From JANQLU01 sp964434955 (GTDB lineage Bacteria > Planctomycetota > Planctomycetia > Pirellulales > Pirellulaceae): 29,548 nucleotides of DNA. The notes beneath the pieces are model-generated. The model was given only the letters and a program-made list of their open reading frames with translations, was not told the DNA's origin and ran no database searches. Shown here piece by piece: positions 16,459 to 24,934 of the stretch. The translations under genes and the position numbers were made by a program. The first letter of the stretch is position 1; each line of letters begins with the position of its first letter. Location of the stretch: positions 1 to 29,548 of the forward strand of contig CAYSXI010000046.1 in NCBI GenBank assembly GCA_964434955.1, in the 5' to 3' direction.

Positions 16459-17892
16459 ATGAAATCGAAATGGATTGCAACCCTCGGCCTACTTGTAGCG
16501 CTAAGCGGTTGCCGAACGGTACATCAGCCGTTGCTCACATCAGGCCAATCTGCGGCCAAGCCAATTGCTTCAAAAGTTGAGACAAAACCAGAGCGAACAG
16601 CGACCAAGAACAAACCGGCCGTTCGACAAGTTGCTTTCCAGCAGGAAAATTCTTCGAGCGACATCTCGACCGAAGACTCAACCTACTACGCCGACTCAAT
16701 CGTAACTCCTGTTGCACAGTCAAGCGTTGGTGTAACTTCACTGGCTCAGCTGGAACAAATCGCGTTGGCTACTAATCCGGCTGTCTCAGAAATTCATGCT
16801 GAGATCGAATCGCTACGAGGCAAGCTAACTCAAGCCGGCTTGCCGCCCAACCCAACAGCTGGGATCGTTGGAAGCGACATCAACGAAGACGGCGTAAGCG
16901 CAGGGCGCTACGGTGTCTATTTCGGAAGAGAAATTGTTCGCGGAAACAAGCTTGGATATTCGAGATCCGTTGTCTGTGCAGAGATAGAAACCGCAGAGCA
17001 ACGGCTAGCTATCGTACAGCAACGATTGCTGACCGATGTTCGCCAACGTTATTACGACCTGTTGGTGGCTCAAGAAACAGTCTCCATGGCAGAGGAGCTG
17101 GTCAAAATCTCTCAAAACGCTGTCGACGTTTCAAAGCGACTGTTGGAAGCCAAAGAAGCTGCTCAAACATCGGTACTTCAGTCGGAAATCGAACTGCAAA
17201 ATGCATCAGTCGTTAAACGGCAGGCTGAAAACCAGCGACTAGCTGCTCGGCGAAAGCTGGCTGGGTTGCTGGGCGAATCCGAACTTTCGCTGGATTACGT
17301 AGATGGAAACGTACGTGAACTAATCGCACTTGCCGACTTTGAGCAATCGTTTGATGACGTCGTTAACAGCAGTCCGGAAATCGCTGCCTTGTTTGCTGAC
17401 GTTGAGCAAAAACGACGCCAGTTGCAACGCGAAATCGTCGAGCCAATTCCAAACGTGACTTGGCAAACGTCCTTGCAATACGACTTCTTGACTGACGACG
17501 TGATTCCTGGTTTTCAGATCGGCATGCCCATTCCAACGCTGAATCGGAATCAGGGTGCCATCCATCAGGCTCGACATCAAATCGTCGCGGCGGAGCGCCG
17601 AGCGGAGAAAAAAGCCCTTGATCTGCGTCAACGATTGGCTTCTGCCTACGAAAACTATCTTGATTCGAAGTTGCAAGTCGATGCTTTCGATTCGGAAATC
17701 ATCCCCAAGGCGAAACAAACGCTGGAATTGGTTTCCAAAGGATATCGCGAAGGAGAAATCGACTTTCTGCAGTTGTTGACTGCACAACGAACCTACTCGC
17801 AGATCAACTTGACGTACCTGCAACAACTCAAACAGCTTTGGCGACAACACGTCGAAATCCAGGGCATGCTGTTATCCGGAAGTTTGGAATAA
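16459..17892 (+). CDS. TolC/CusC-type outer-membrane efflux lipoprotein (module 2)
   Basis: Predicted 477-residue outer-membrane channel lipoprotein. ATG at 16459 begins the signal MKSKWIATLGLLVALSGC (Cys18); AGGA at 16446-16449 lies upstream. A variable linker of about 80 residues precedes the OEP domain, which opens with LAQLEQIALATNPAVSEIHAEIESLRGKL. LPPNPTAGIVGSDIN and later FQIGMPIPTLNRNQGAIHQA are typical family segments, and the helical hairpins contain the expected coiled coils. The end (GEIDFLQLLTAQRTYSQINLTYLQQL) is classic for TolC-like proteins. It is diverged from the channel at 1059-2510, so this is a second family member rather than a recent copy. It most likely pairs with the adaptor and pump at 19853-24901 in the same direction. 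Confidence 0.92.
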   Translation: MKSKWIATLGLLVALSGCRTVHQPLLTSGQSAAKPIASKVETKPERTATKNKPAVRQVAFQQENSSSDISTEDSTYYADSIVTPVAQSSVGVTSLAQLEQIALATNPAVSEIHAEIESLRGKLTQAGLPPNPTAGIVGSDINEDGVSAGRYGVYFGREIVRGNKLGYSRSVVCAEIETAEQRLAIVQQRLLTDVRQRYYDLLVAQETVSMAEELVKISQNAVDVSKRLLEAKEAAQTSVLQSEIELQNASVVKRQAENQRLAARRKLAGLLGESELSLDYVDGNVRELIALADFEQSFDDVVNSSPEIAALFADVEQKRRQLQREIVEPIPNVTWQTSLQYDFLTDDVIPGFQIGMPIPTLNRNQGAIHQARHQIVAAERRAEKKALDLRQRLASAYENYLDSKLQVDAFDSEIIPKAKQTLELVSKGYREGEIDFLQLLTAQRTYSQINLTYLQQLKQLWRQHVEIQGMLLSGSLE

Positions 17893-17954
17893 GCCGATAC
17901 CTGGTCAAGAGTCCGAGAATCCACCGTAAACCAAAAGCTTTGTGCAGCAAGCCA

Positions 17955-17974
17955 GTTGTCAATTTCACGACAAC
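17955..17974. promoter_or_regulatory. inverted repeat upstream of the CGCGHDH gene
   Basis: GTTGTC (17955-17960) and GACAAC (17969-17974) are perfect inverted arms 8 bases apart, in a 264-base gap between genes. The same gap has TTTGCAACC twice (18017-18025, 18045-18053) and TTGATC twice. An operator is possible; nothing proves it. Confidence 0.3.
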
Positions 17975-18156
17975 AATCTTCAAATTGATCACAGATTGAT
18001 CGCTTTTCGTAAGCATTTTGCAACCAATTCAATCCGGCGCAGGGTTTGCAACCTGTATTCCTGCAAGACTTCTTGCAAGCTGATATGAGGATGAACCAAT
18101 TTGGGAACTCCGTCGTACATTCAGTGCGTTCAAGTCTCTTAAACGGAAAGCGAATC

Positions 18157-18969
18157 ATGAAGAAATCAATTAACGCGTTTGCAATTATCGCGATCTTTTG
18201 GGCACTCCAATCGACCGACTTAAACGCGCAAGAGTACGGTTATGGATATTCGTCGTCTTGTTCTGAACGTGGCGGTTGCCATTACGGAGACTACGATTCA
18301 ATCGAATTGATCCCGTACGGAAATTCCAACTACCGACAAAACCGAATGCCCTATGATGCGGGTTTTCAATACGGTTCGTCGGTCGCCAGCGGAGAATTTG
18401 CGAACGGGTGCCCGGCTTGCGGGTACGGTAGAACCGCTGCCCGCAATTCGTATCGAGCGCAACTGTATTCGAACTATCCCAATGATTCGGGAGCTTGTAC
18501 TGGCGGACGTTGTCCGTATGAGCAAGGAGGACGATATCAAGAACGAGATCTCGGGTCTGAGTATGCGAACTATCAATCTACGCTTCGCGATCAAAGGCCT
18601 CAATCGAATTTTGGCCCATCAAGAAATGAGTACTACCAAGCGCCTCGTTCCGGGATTCCAACTCGCGAAGATTTGGCACCGGCAGACACTCGGCCTCGGC
18701 TGAACGCGCCTTCGTACTCACAAGGCTCGAACTTTGGCGGTTCACGTTTTGAATCAAATGAATTGCAAGGAGTTCCGCCGACATCAACAAGAATCACGCC
18801 GCCACCCGTATTACCTCCACAGCCGTTGAGTCGCGATCAGCAAAATCGAGATCCGCGATTTGATTCCGGCGCGTCAATTAATCGCCTTCCTCAGTTGCTT
18901 CCCCCAACAAATCCAAGCCAAAAATCCGGATCGGGAACGGACAGCTGTGGGTGTGGTCACGACCATTAA
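18157..18969 (+). CDS. secreted disordered protein with Cys clusters and CGCGHDH tail
   Basis: Unrecognised 270-residue protein. The ATG at 18157 starts a signal peptide (MKKSINAFAIIAIFWALQST, cleaved near LNA-Q) and has GGAAAG 6 bases upstream; the longer frame from 18046 is rejected. The mature part is rich in Tyr, Gly, Ser, Asn, Arg and Pro and looks largely disordered. Cys pairs occur in small groups: SSSCSERGGCHYGDY, GCPACGYG, SGACTGGRCPYE. A Pro-rich stretch (TPPPVLPPQPL) precedes the final SCGCGHDH, a plausible metal-binding tail. It lies between the second TolC-type gene and the small Cys/His protein, same strand. Periplasmic or surface metal binding is inferred from composition only. 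Confidence 0.7.
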   Translation: MKKSINAFAIIAIFWALQSTDLNAQEYGYGYSSSCSERGGCHYGDYDSIELIPYGNSNYRQNRMPYDAGFQYGSSVASGEFANGCPACGYGRTAARNSYRAQLYSNYPNDSGACTGGRCPYEQGGRYQERDLGSEYANYQSTLRDQRPQSNFGPSRNEYYQAPRSGIPTREDLAPADTRPRLNAPSYSQGSNFGGSRFESNELQGVPPTSTRITPPPVLPPQPLSRDQQNRDPRFDSGASINRLPQLLPPTNPSQKSGSGTDSCGCGHDH

Positions 18970-19061
18970 ACCCAAGCGAAATGGCGGTTCTGCTCAAGAT
19001 TGCCCCAAGGAAGACGGGCAGATTGCCGAAAAATGAGCTAAGCTAGACAAGCTATCTCGTA

Positions 19062-19090
19062 TTGACCTTTTGCCCCAAGTTACAGATTAT
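19062..19090 (+). promoter_or_regulatory. candidate sigma70-type promoter
   Basis: TTGACC (19062-19067) and GATTAT (19085-19090) are separated by 17 bases, 32 bases before the ATG at 19123. This is the best -35/-10 pair I found in the window and would start the module 2 adaptor-pump transcript. Confidence 0.45.
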
Positions 19091-19122
19091 TAGCCAAAGT
19101 CACTAGTTAACTCGAAGCAACA

Positions 19123-19629
19123 ATGAAATCGTTTCTGGTACATCTCGCAAGCATAGCCGTCATGGCTCACATGACATTCGGGTGCAGTTGGCACCACGGA
19201 TTGGGTGCTGCGTCTGCATGTAATCACGCGAATTCAATGTCGAGTTGCTGTATCACTAACGAAACCGATTCGCATGATGAATCGGAACACCACGACCATG
19301 ATCACGATGGGCACGAACATGGTGACCACGACTCTGGCGAACATGGTCATGACGAATTGCCCCTCTCGGATTCCACCTTCGACTACGAAGATCAGGGGTC
19401 AAACCAAAATCACTTTTGCTGTTCCGATGACGGTTGCAACGCCATCAAGGTTGTGAAATACAAATTCAATTCATTGGATATTGTAACGCAATACCTTGGT
19501 GGAGTTTCGGATTCTGCAATTCTCAAGGCATCAGCCGCGTCTGGATTTTCAATTGATCCGTTTCCAGATTGCACGGCTTCTGCGCCCAAAGTGCGTGCGC
19601 ATCTACTTCTTGGCGTTCAACTGATTTAG
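19123..19629 (+). CDS. small secreted Cys/His-rich protein (module 2)
   Basis: Unrecognised 168-residue exported protein. The signal peptide is MKSFLVHLASIAVMAHMTFG, perhaps a lipoprotein with Cys21. Cys pairs follow (SACNHANSMSSCC, 32-43), then a His/Asp/Glu-rich linker of about 30 residues (HHDHDHDGHEHGDHD), a second Cys group (FCCSDDGC, 98-105), and a C-terminus ending VRAHLLLGVQLI. Its order of parts matches the protein at 4768-5172: signal, Cys group, polar linker, Cys group, and a VRA-x-L...LI end. The two are probably distant paralogs, each directly ahead of an RND adaptor gene. Metal trapping or sensing in the periplasm is inference. Weak GAAG ahead of the ATG. Confidence 0.75.
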   Translation: MKSFLVHLASIAVMAHMTFGCSWHHGLGAASACNHANSMSSCCITNETDSHDESEHHDHDHDGHEHGDHDSGEHGHDELPLSDSTFDYEDQGSNQNHFCCSDDGCNAIKVVKYKFNSLDIVTQYLGGVSDSAILKASAASGFSIDPFPDCTASAPKVRAHLLLGVQLI

Positions 19630-19630
19630 C

Positions 19631-19726
19631 AGACAACGCCGCGTAACTGACGAACGAACTGCGTTCGCTTTTGCGCCTTCTTTTGTTCAACCGCAACACG
19701 ATTCAATGGTTGTTTGCGCGTTGTCT
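19631..19726 (+). terminator. nested inverted repeats with internal terminator-like hairpin
   Basis: AGACAACGC (19631-19639) pairs perfectly with GCGTTGTCT (19718-19726). Inside, CGAACG (19651-19656) and CGTTCG (19662-19667) form a hairpin followed by CTTTTGCGCCTTCTTTTG. The inner hairpin with T-rich tail looks like an attenuator between the Cys/His gene and the adaptor; the outer arms could form a competing fold. Confidence 0.5.
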
Positions 19727-19852
19727 CGATATTTCACCTTAGTTTCGCATCGGGAATTCCCGCTGCAATTTCACGGAACCAGGTTTGAACGATGGATCGA
19801 TACCTAGCGATTCGTATGTACCGACGATCCGTTCGACAACCAGGAGATTTTG

Positions 19853-21238
19853 ATGAGTACGAAGTTTAGTTGGCTGAAAAAGCACTGGAAAAAGATAGTT
19901 TGGCCAATTGTGTTAGCAGCAGTCGGTGCCGGTGCATTCTTCACGCAAGACCAGTGGAAGCCCCACGCTCAGCAGTTCATGGCATATCTCAAGAATGAGA
20001 AAGCCGACAACGAAGAAGAGCCGGAAGAGGAGGCACCGAGCGAGACGCCCGATACGTTGACGCTCAGCCCGACGGCCTGGCAAAACATTGGACTGGAAAC
20101 AGGAACGATCAAACCTACCGACTTTACGAAAGTGGTCTCTGTGCCAGCAATCGTAACGGAACGTCATGGTCGATCGCGGAACGAAATCACCGCTCCGATG
20201 ACCGGCGTTGTCACTCAAATCTATCCGCTGGAACGTCAAGCAATCGAACCCGGCATGGCCCTCTTCGACATGCGTCTCACTCATGAAGACGTCGTGTCCG
20301 CTCAGGCAACGTTTTTGACCAACTTGCAAAATTTGGATGTTGTCAAAAAAGAACTGACTCGCCTCAAAAACATCGGCGAAGGTGTGATCCCGGGCAAACG
20401 AATTATCGAGCAGGAGTACGAGCGTGACAAAGTCATGGCCGCTCTATCGGCGACTCGTCAAAGCCTGTTGCTTCACGGAATGAGCGAACAACAAATCGCT
20501 GAGATGGAGTCGACGAGAAAAGTCCTACGCGAAATCACCGTGGCTGCACCTCCCTATGCAAAGAACCACAAACACGAAGGGATCGAGCATCAGTACCAGA
20601 TGCAGTCGGTCAACGTCAACCGGGGCGAGAGCGTCACCGCAGGTCAGCTGCTAGGTGTGTTGGCAGACCATTGTTTGTTGTACGTAGAAGGCAAGGCTTT
20701 CGAAGGTGATTCCGATCGGTTGGTACAGGCAGCAGAAAACGGTTCGACGATTCAAGTCGTTCCCACGTCTGATGACTATGAGAGCGATGAAGTGCTGAAC
20801 TTGAAAGTTCAAAGTGTTGCCAATGAAATTGACCAGCAATCTCGCGCTTTGAAATTCTATTTGTTGTTACCGAACAAGCTGACCAGCAAAGGTGAAGCGG
20901 GAACTTCCAGCAACAGATTTATTTCCTGGAAGTTTCGACCGGGGCAACGAATGGAAGCAAAGATCCCGACAACGCAAGTCATGAAAAACAAGATCGTGCT
21001 TCCCCCTGATGCGGTTGTCATCGAAGGGCCGAATGCGTTTGTGTTTGAGCAGAACGGCGACAACTTTGATCGAATCGACGTTCACGTGCTTTACCGAGAC
21101 AAAGACACCGTGGTGTTAGAGAACGATGGCCAGCTCGTCGGCAGTATCATCGCGTTGAATGGCGCTTACCAAATGCACTTGGCACTTAAAAACCAGTCAG
21201 GCAACGCGATTGACCCTCACGCAGGACACAATCATTAG
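19853..21238 (+). CDS. CusB/CzcB-type RND periplasmic adaptor with C-terminal HAGHNH tail
   Basis: Predicted 461-residue membrane-fusion protein. ATG at 19853 has AGGAG at 19842-19846; a TTG one codon earlier is a less likely start. One membrane anchor (IVWPIVLAAVGAGAFFTQ, about residues 16-33) is followed by an acidic linker (EKADNEEEPEEEAPSE). HlyD domains follow: NEITAPMTGVVTQIYPLERQAIEPGMALFDM (lipoyl-like half), a coiled-coil hairpin, MQSVNVNRGESVTAGQLLGVL (second half), then beta-barrel and membrane-proximal domains. A His-containing loop (KNHKHEGIEH) interrupts the second lipoyl half. The protein ends DPHAGHNH, the same tail as the lipoprotein at 24935. Unlike the adaptor at 5396 it has no N-terminal Cys/His domain. 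The pump gene follows after 135 bases containing RNA-like element copy 2. Confidence 0.92.
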   Translation: MSTKFSWLKKHWKKIVWPIVLAAVGAGAFFTQDQWKPHAQQFMAYLKNEKADNEEEPEEEAPSETPDTLTLSPTAWQNIGLETGTIKPTDFTKVVSVPAIVTERHGRSRNEITAPMTGVVTQIYPLERQAIEPGMALFDMRLTHEDVVSAQATFLTNLQNLDVVKKELTRLKNIGEGVIPGKRIIEQEYERDKVMAALSATRQSLLLHGMSEQQIAEMESTRKVLREITVAAPPYAKNHKHEGIEHQYQMQSVNVNRGESVTAGQLLGVLADHCLLYVEGKAFEGDSDRLVQAAENGSTIQVVPTSDDYESDEVLNLKVQSVANEIDQQSRALKFYLLLPNKLTSKGEAGTSSNRFISWKFRPGQRMEAKIPTTQVMKNKIVLPPDAVVIEGPNAFVFEQNGDNFDRIDVHVLYRDKDTVVLENDGQLVGSIIALNGAYQMHLALKNQSGNAIDPHAGHNH

Positions 21239-21250
21239 CAAATGAGTCAT

Positions 21251-21326
21251 GACGAGACAGCTCCTGCCGGACTGCTTCAGAACCATCGTAGGTTCCGACG
21301 GTACACAGTTCGGCAGGGGTCTCGTC
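21251..21326 (+). ncRNA. structured RNA-like leader element, copy 2 (core 21261-21319)
   Basis: CTCCTGCCGGACTG (21261-21274) pairs with CAGTTCGGCAGGGG (21306-21319). The inner hairpin is AACC (21281-21284) with GGTT (21291-21294). Two blocks are identical to copy 1: 21261-21281 and 21288-21317. The copy is extended here by GACGAGA (21251-21257) pairing with TCTCGTC (21320-21326) across a 3-base bulge, making about 21 bp in all. It lies between adaptor and pump, 54 bases before the pump's ATG, whereas copy 1 precedes an adaptor. No T-run follows. Confidence 0.6.
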
Positions 21327-21373
21327 GATGAAAACAAAACAACGATGCACGACAAAATATATTGAGTAGATAA

Positions 21374-24300
21374 ATGCTTTCAACACTACTAAATGGCGTG
21401 ATTCGCTTCGCTTTGCACAACCGTATGCTGGTTGCCGCGATGGCGGTTTTTCTGCTGCTGTACGGTGGCTGGCAGATGATGCAATTGCCCATCGACGTGT
21501 TTCCAAACCTGAATCGGCCTCGCGTCGTCATCATGACCGAAGCTCCGGGGCTCGCACCTGAAGAAGTCGAAACGCTTGTCTCTTTTCCGATTGAAACGGC
21601 CTTGAACGGTGCATCGGGTGTTCAGGATGTTCGCTCCACTTCGGGCGTCGGATTGTCGGTTATCTATATCGAATTCGATTGGGGAACCGACATCTACAAC
21701 GACCGGCAGATTGTTGCAGAACGGCTAGCCGTGGTGGCTGAGCAATTGCCTGAAGGCGTAAAGCCGCAACTTGCGCCAATTTCTTCCATCATGGGTCAGA
21801 TCATCATGACCGGGATGTTGAGCGAAACGAATGATAAGACGTTTTTGTTTGAGGTTCCAAGCACGGGAGACGAATCCATTGCATTGCTCAATTCCGAGCG
21901 GGCTCCTCCAGCAATCCTTGAGCAGTTCAATCTGCGCAACAACCGGTTGTCACGCGATCTCGACATTCGAATGGAGATCCGCAACCAAAAGTGGATGATT
22001 GGTGATCGAGAAACTGATCGCTGGTACGCCATCGTTGCTTCATCCAAAAATCCAAACTCATTGGAAGTGCATCGACGCACATCGCCACTTGAGATGCGAA
22101 CAATGGCGGACTGGGTCGTTCGCCAACAAATGCTAACTGTTCCCGGAGTCTCGCAAGTATTCGTCATGGGGGGCGACCGGATGCAGTATCAAGTGTTAAT
22201 CGACCCTGACAAACTCTTGAAATTTGGTGTGACCATTCATGATGTCGAAGAAGCGCTCTCGCTGAGTAACGCCAACGCGACGGGTGGTTACCTGGACGAA
22301 CAAGGCCCTAACGAATTCCTGGTCAGAGCGCTTGGCCGAATTGAGTCGATTGACGAATTACGACGAATTGTCATTGAGTATCGCGATGGAAAGTCGGTGA
22401 CGCTTGGGCAAGTTGCCCGTATCGTCGAAGGTGCCCAAATCAAACGGGGTGACAGTGCGCTGTACCTTCGAGACAAAGACGAGGAAAACTCATCGGATTC
22501 AGAACAATCCGCTCATAGCTTCATCGGTGGCCCCGGAATCATTCTGACGGTAAGCAAGCAACCCGGCGCAGACACACGCGAGGTTACAGCTGGTATTGAA
22601 GAGCTTGTGAAAAGTTTGGAAGGTCGGCTGGCGGACGACATTTTCATGGACACCAGCATCTACAAGCAGGAAGAATTTATCGACCATGCGATTGAGAATG
22701 TTATAGAGGCGCTTCGGGATGGCGGCATACTGGTCGTTATCATCCTGTTCCTGTTTCTTTTGAACTTCAGGACAACCTTTATCACTCTGACGGCCATCCC
22801 TCTGTCTATCGTGATGACCGCGCTGGTGTTCTGGGCCTTTGGCTTGTCCATTAACACCATGACACTTGGAGGGTTGGCGGTTGCGATTGGAGAATTGGTC
22901 GATGATGCGATTGTTGACGTCGAGAATATTTTCCGGCGATTAAAAGAGAATCGCAAAGCCGGAAATCCCAAACCCGCTTTACTGGTCGTATTTCAGGCCA
23001 GCGTGGAAATCCGAAACTCAATTGTGTTTGGAACCATGATCGTGATACTGGTTTTCATTCCGCTGTTCGCTTTGAGTGGCATGGAAGGCCGGTTGTTTGC
23101 TCCGCTGGGCGTCGCCTACATCGTTTCAATTCTTTCGAGCCTGTTTGTGTCGTTGACGCTAACGCCGGTTCTCTCGTATTGGTTGCTCAATAAAAAGCTG
23201 AAACCAGGCGAAGTCGAACACGAAGAAAAAGATTCATTTGTGCTCCGCTTCTTGAAATGGATTGCCGGTGGTGCGATCCGAATGAGTCTGAAGCTTTCCT
23301 ATCCCATCCTGATTGCTGCAGCTCTTTTCGTCGCGATTGCAGGTTTTGCACTCTATCACATCGAACGCGACTTTTTGCCGCCGTTTAACGAGGGAGCAGT
23401 GCAGATCAACGTTTTAATGCCTGCCGGCACATCATTGGCCAAGTCCAGCGAGATTGCACAAATCGCTGGTGCTCGCATCCGCGAGGTTCCTGAAATCCGA
23501 ACGCTGGCACGTCGAACAGGCCGAGCCGAACTCGACGAACACGCCGAGGGTGTCAACGTTACAGAGTTCTTTGCATCAATGGACGAATCAGAACGCTCAC
23601 GCGAGGCAATTCTCGACGACGTACGAAGTCGGCTTGAGGATGTGCCCGGAATCGTCATTAGCGTGGAACAGCCGTTGGCTCATCTGATCTCACACATGAT
23701 ATCTGGAGTCAAAGCCCAGGTTGGAATCAAACTCTATGGTGATGATCTGGATACGCTTCGACGCAATGCGAGTCTCATTGAAACGGCAATCAAAACCGTG
23801 GATGGAGTCACCGATGCGCAGGTCGAGCAACAGACCGAAATCCCTCAACTTCAAATCAAAATCAACGGGGAGAAGTTGGAGCAGTACGGGCTGCGGCGAA
23901 CAGAGGTTACTGAGTTTATCGAAACGGCCATGAATGGCGTTGTTGTCTCCGAAGTCTTGCAAGGCCAGCGCAAGTTCGATTTGCTTGTTCGATTGGAAGA
24001 ACAATATCGCGAAGACCTCGCAACGCTCGGACGGCTACAGATAAATCTGCCGGATGGTGGGATCGTGAAGCTCGAAGACGTTGCTACGATTCGTGAAAGT
24101 TCAGGACCAAACCAGGTCAAACGGGAAAAGGTTCGACGACGAATCGTCATTCAATGTAACGTTAGCGGGCGTGGTCTGGTCGACGTCGTCGAAGATATTA
24201 AACGCAAGGTCGCTCCAATCGAGTCAGAATTACCTGCCGGCTACATCCTCGAATATGGCGGGCAATTCGAAAGCCAACAAAGTGCGTCTCGAGTGATTGC

Positions 24301-24901
24301 TGTTCTTTTTGTCGTTTCGCTTGTGGGTATGTTGTTTGTTCTTTACACGATGTTCAAAAGCTTCAACCTGGCTCTTCAAGTCATGGTTGCTTTACCGATG
24401 GCGTTTATCGGAAGCGTCGCGGCACTCAAGCTCACTGACCAAACACTGACGATTGCGGCAATGGTTGGCTTCATTTCGCTCTGCGGAATCGCAACGCGAA
24501 ACGGAATCCTGCTGATCAACCACTATTTGCACTTGGTCAAGTACGAAGGCGAAACGTGGTCGGCGGACATGATTGCTCGCGCTGGCAAAGAACGACTTGC
24601 ACCCGTTTTGATGACGTGTTTGACAACGGGCATCGGGCTCGTACCGCTGGCAATGGCTGCTGGCGAAACCGGAAAGGAAATTCTTTACCCTGTTGCCACC
24701 GTCATCATTGGCGGCTTGATAACCAGTACGACGCTGGAGTTCCTTGTTCGACCAGCGCTGTTTTGGCAATTCGGCATGAGATCTGCAAAAGCTGTCGTCG
24801 ACGACGAGGCGGCTCAGGTCGAACTAGTCGAGGAATCTGAAGAGCATCGTAGCTCTCAAACTACCCGCCCATCGGACGCCGATGTCGTGGTTACGAACTA
24901 A
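21374..24901 (+). CDS. CusA-type heavy-metal RND efflux pump with large periplasmic insertion
   Basis: Predicted 1175-residue inner-membrane RND pump, about 100 residues longer than usual. N-terminal helix, IDVFPNLNRPRVVIMTEAPG and GLAPEEVETLVSFPIE are typical. TM4 reads GLAVAIGELVDDAIVDVEN, with AIG at 504-506 and Asp510-511; the AIG form resembles CusA and other pumps outside the DFG (divalent) group, so its substrate probably differs from that of the pump at 7150. Residues about 149-235, between IIMTGM and TSPLEMRTMADWVV, hold roughly 75 residues absent from ordinary members, containing NNRLSRDLDIRMEIRNQKW. A second short acidic insertion (DKDEENSSDSEQSAHS) lies near residue 370. It is preceded by the adaptor and followed after 33 bases by the His-rich lipoprotein. 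Exact metal unknown. Confidence 0.92.
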   Translation: MLSTLLNGVIRFALHNRMLVAAMAVFLLLYGGWQMMQLPIDVFPNLNRPRVVIMTEAPGLAPEEVETLVSFPIETALNGASGVQDVRSTSGVGLSVIYIEFDWGTDIYNDRQIVAERLAVVAEQLPEGVKPQLAPISSIMGQIIMTGMLSETNDKTFLFEVPSTGDESIALLNSERAPPAILEQFNLRNNRLSRDLDIRMEIRNQKWMIGDRETDRWYAIVASSKNPNSLEVHRRTSPLEMRTMADWVVRQQMLTVPGVSQVFVMGGDRMQYQVLIDPDKLLKFGVTIHDVEEALSLSNANATGGYLDEQGPNEFLVRALGRIESIDELRRIVIEYRDGKSVTLGQVARIVEGAQIKRGDSALYLRDKDEENSSDSEQSAHSFIGGPGIILTVSKQPGADTREVTAGIEELVKSLEGRLADDIFMDTSIYKQEEFIDHAIENVIEALRDGGILVVIILFLFLLNFRTTFITLTAIPLSIVMTALVFWAFGLSINTMTLGGLAVAIGELVDDAIVDVENIFRRLKENRKAGNPKPALLVVFQASVEIRNSIVFGTMIVILVFIPLFALSGMEGRLFAPLGVAYIVSILSSLFVSLTLTPVLSYWLLNKKLKPGEVEHEEKDSFVLRFLKWIAGGAIRMSLKLSYPILIAAALFVAIAGFALYHIERDFLPPFNEGAVQINVLMPAGTSLAKSSEIAQIAGARIREVPEIRTLARRTGRAELDEHAEGVNVTEFFASMDESERSREAILDDVRSRLEDVPGIVISVEQPLAHLISHMISGVKAQVGIKLYGDDLDTLRRNASLIETAIKTVDGVTDAQVEQQTEIPQLQIKINGEKLEQYGLRRTEVTEFIETAMNGVVVSEVLQGQRKFDLLVRLEEQYREDLATLGRLQINLPDGGIVKLEDVATIRESSGPNQVKREKVRRRIVIQCNVSGRGLVDVVEDIKRKVAPIESELPAGYILEYGGQFESQQSASRVIAVLFVVSLVGMLFVLYTMFKSFNLALQVMVALPMAFIGSVAALKLTDQTLTIAAMVGFISLCGIATRNGILLINHYLHLVKYEGETWSADMIARAGKERLAPVLMTCLTTGIGLVPLAMAAGETGKEILYPVATVIIGGLITSTTLEFLVRPALFWQFGMRSAKAVVDDEAAQVELVEESEEHRSSQTTRPSDADVVVTN

Positions 24902-24934
24902 CTTTCGTTTTCAATTTTTTTCAAAGGTACCTTA

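Noticed and set aside
15656..16480. Long minus-strand frame of 274 codons containing the HTTTH protein
   Set aside because: The first 132 codons have no signal peptide or family content and lie in the divergent promoter region; the signal peptide and AGGGAG site point to a start at 16084.
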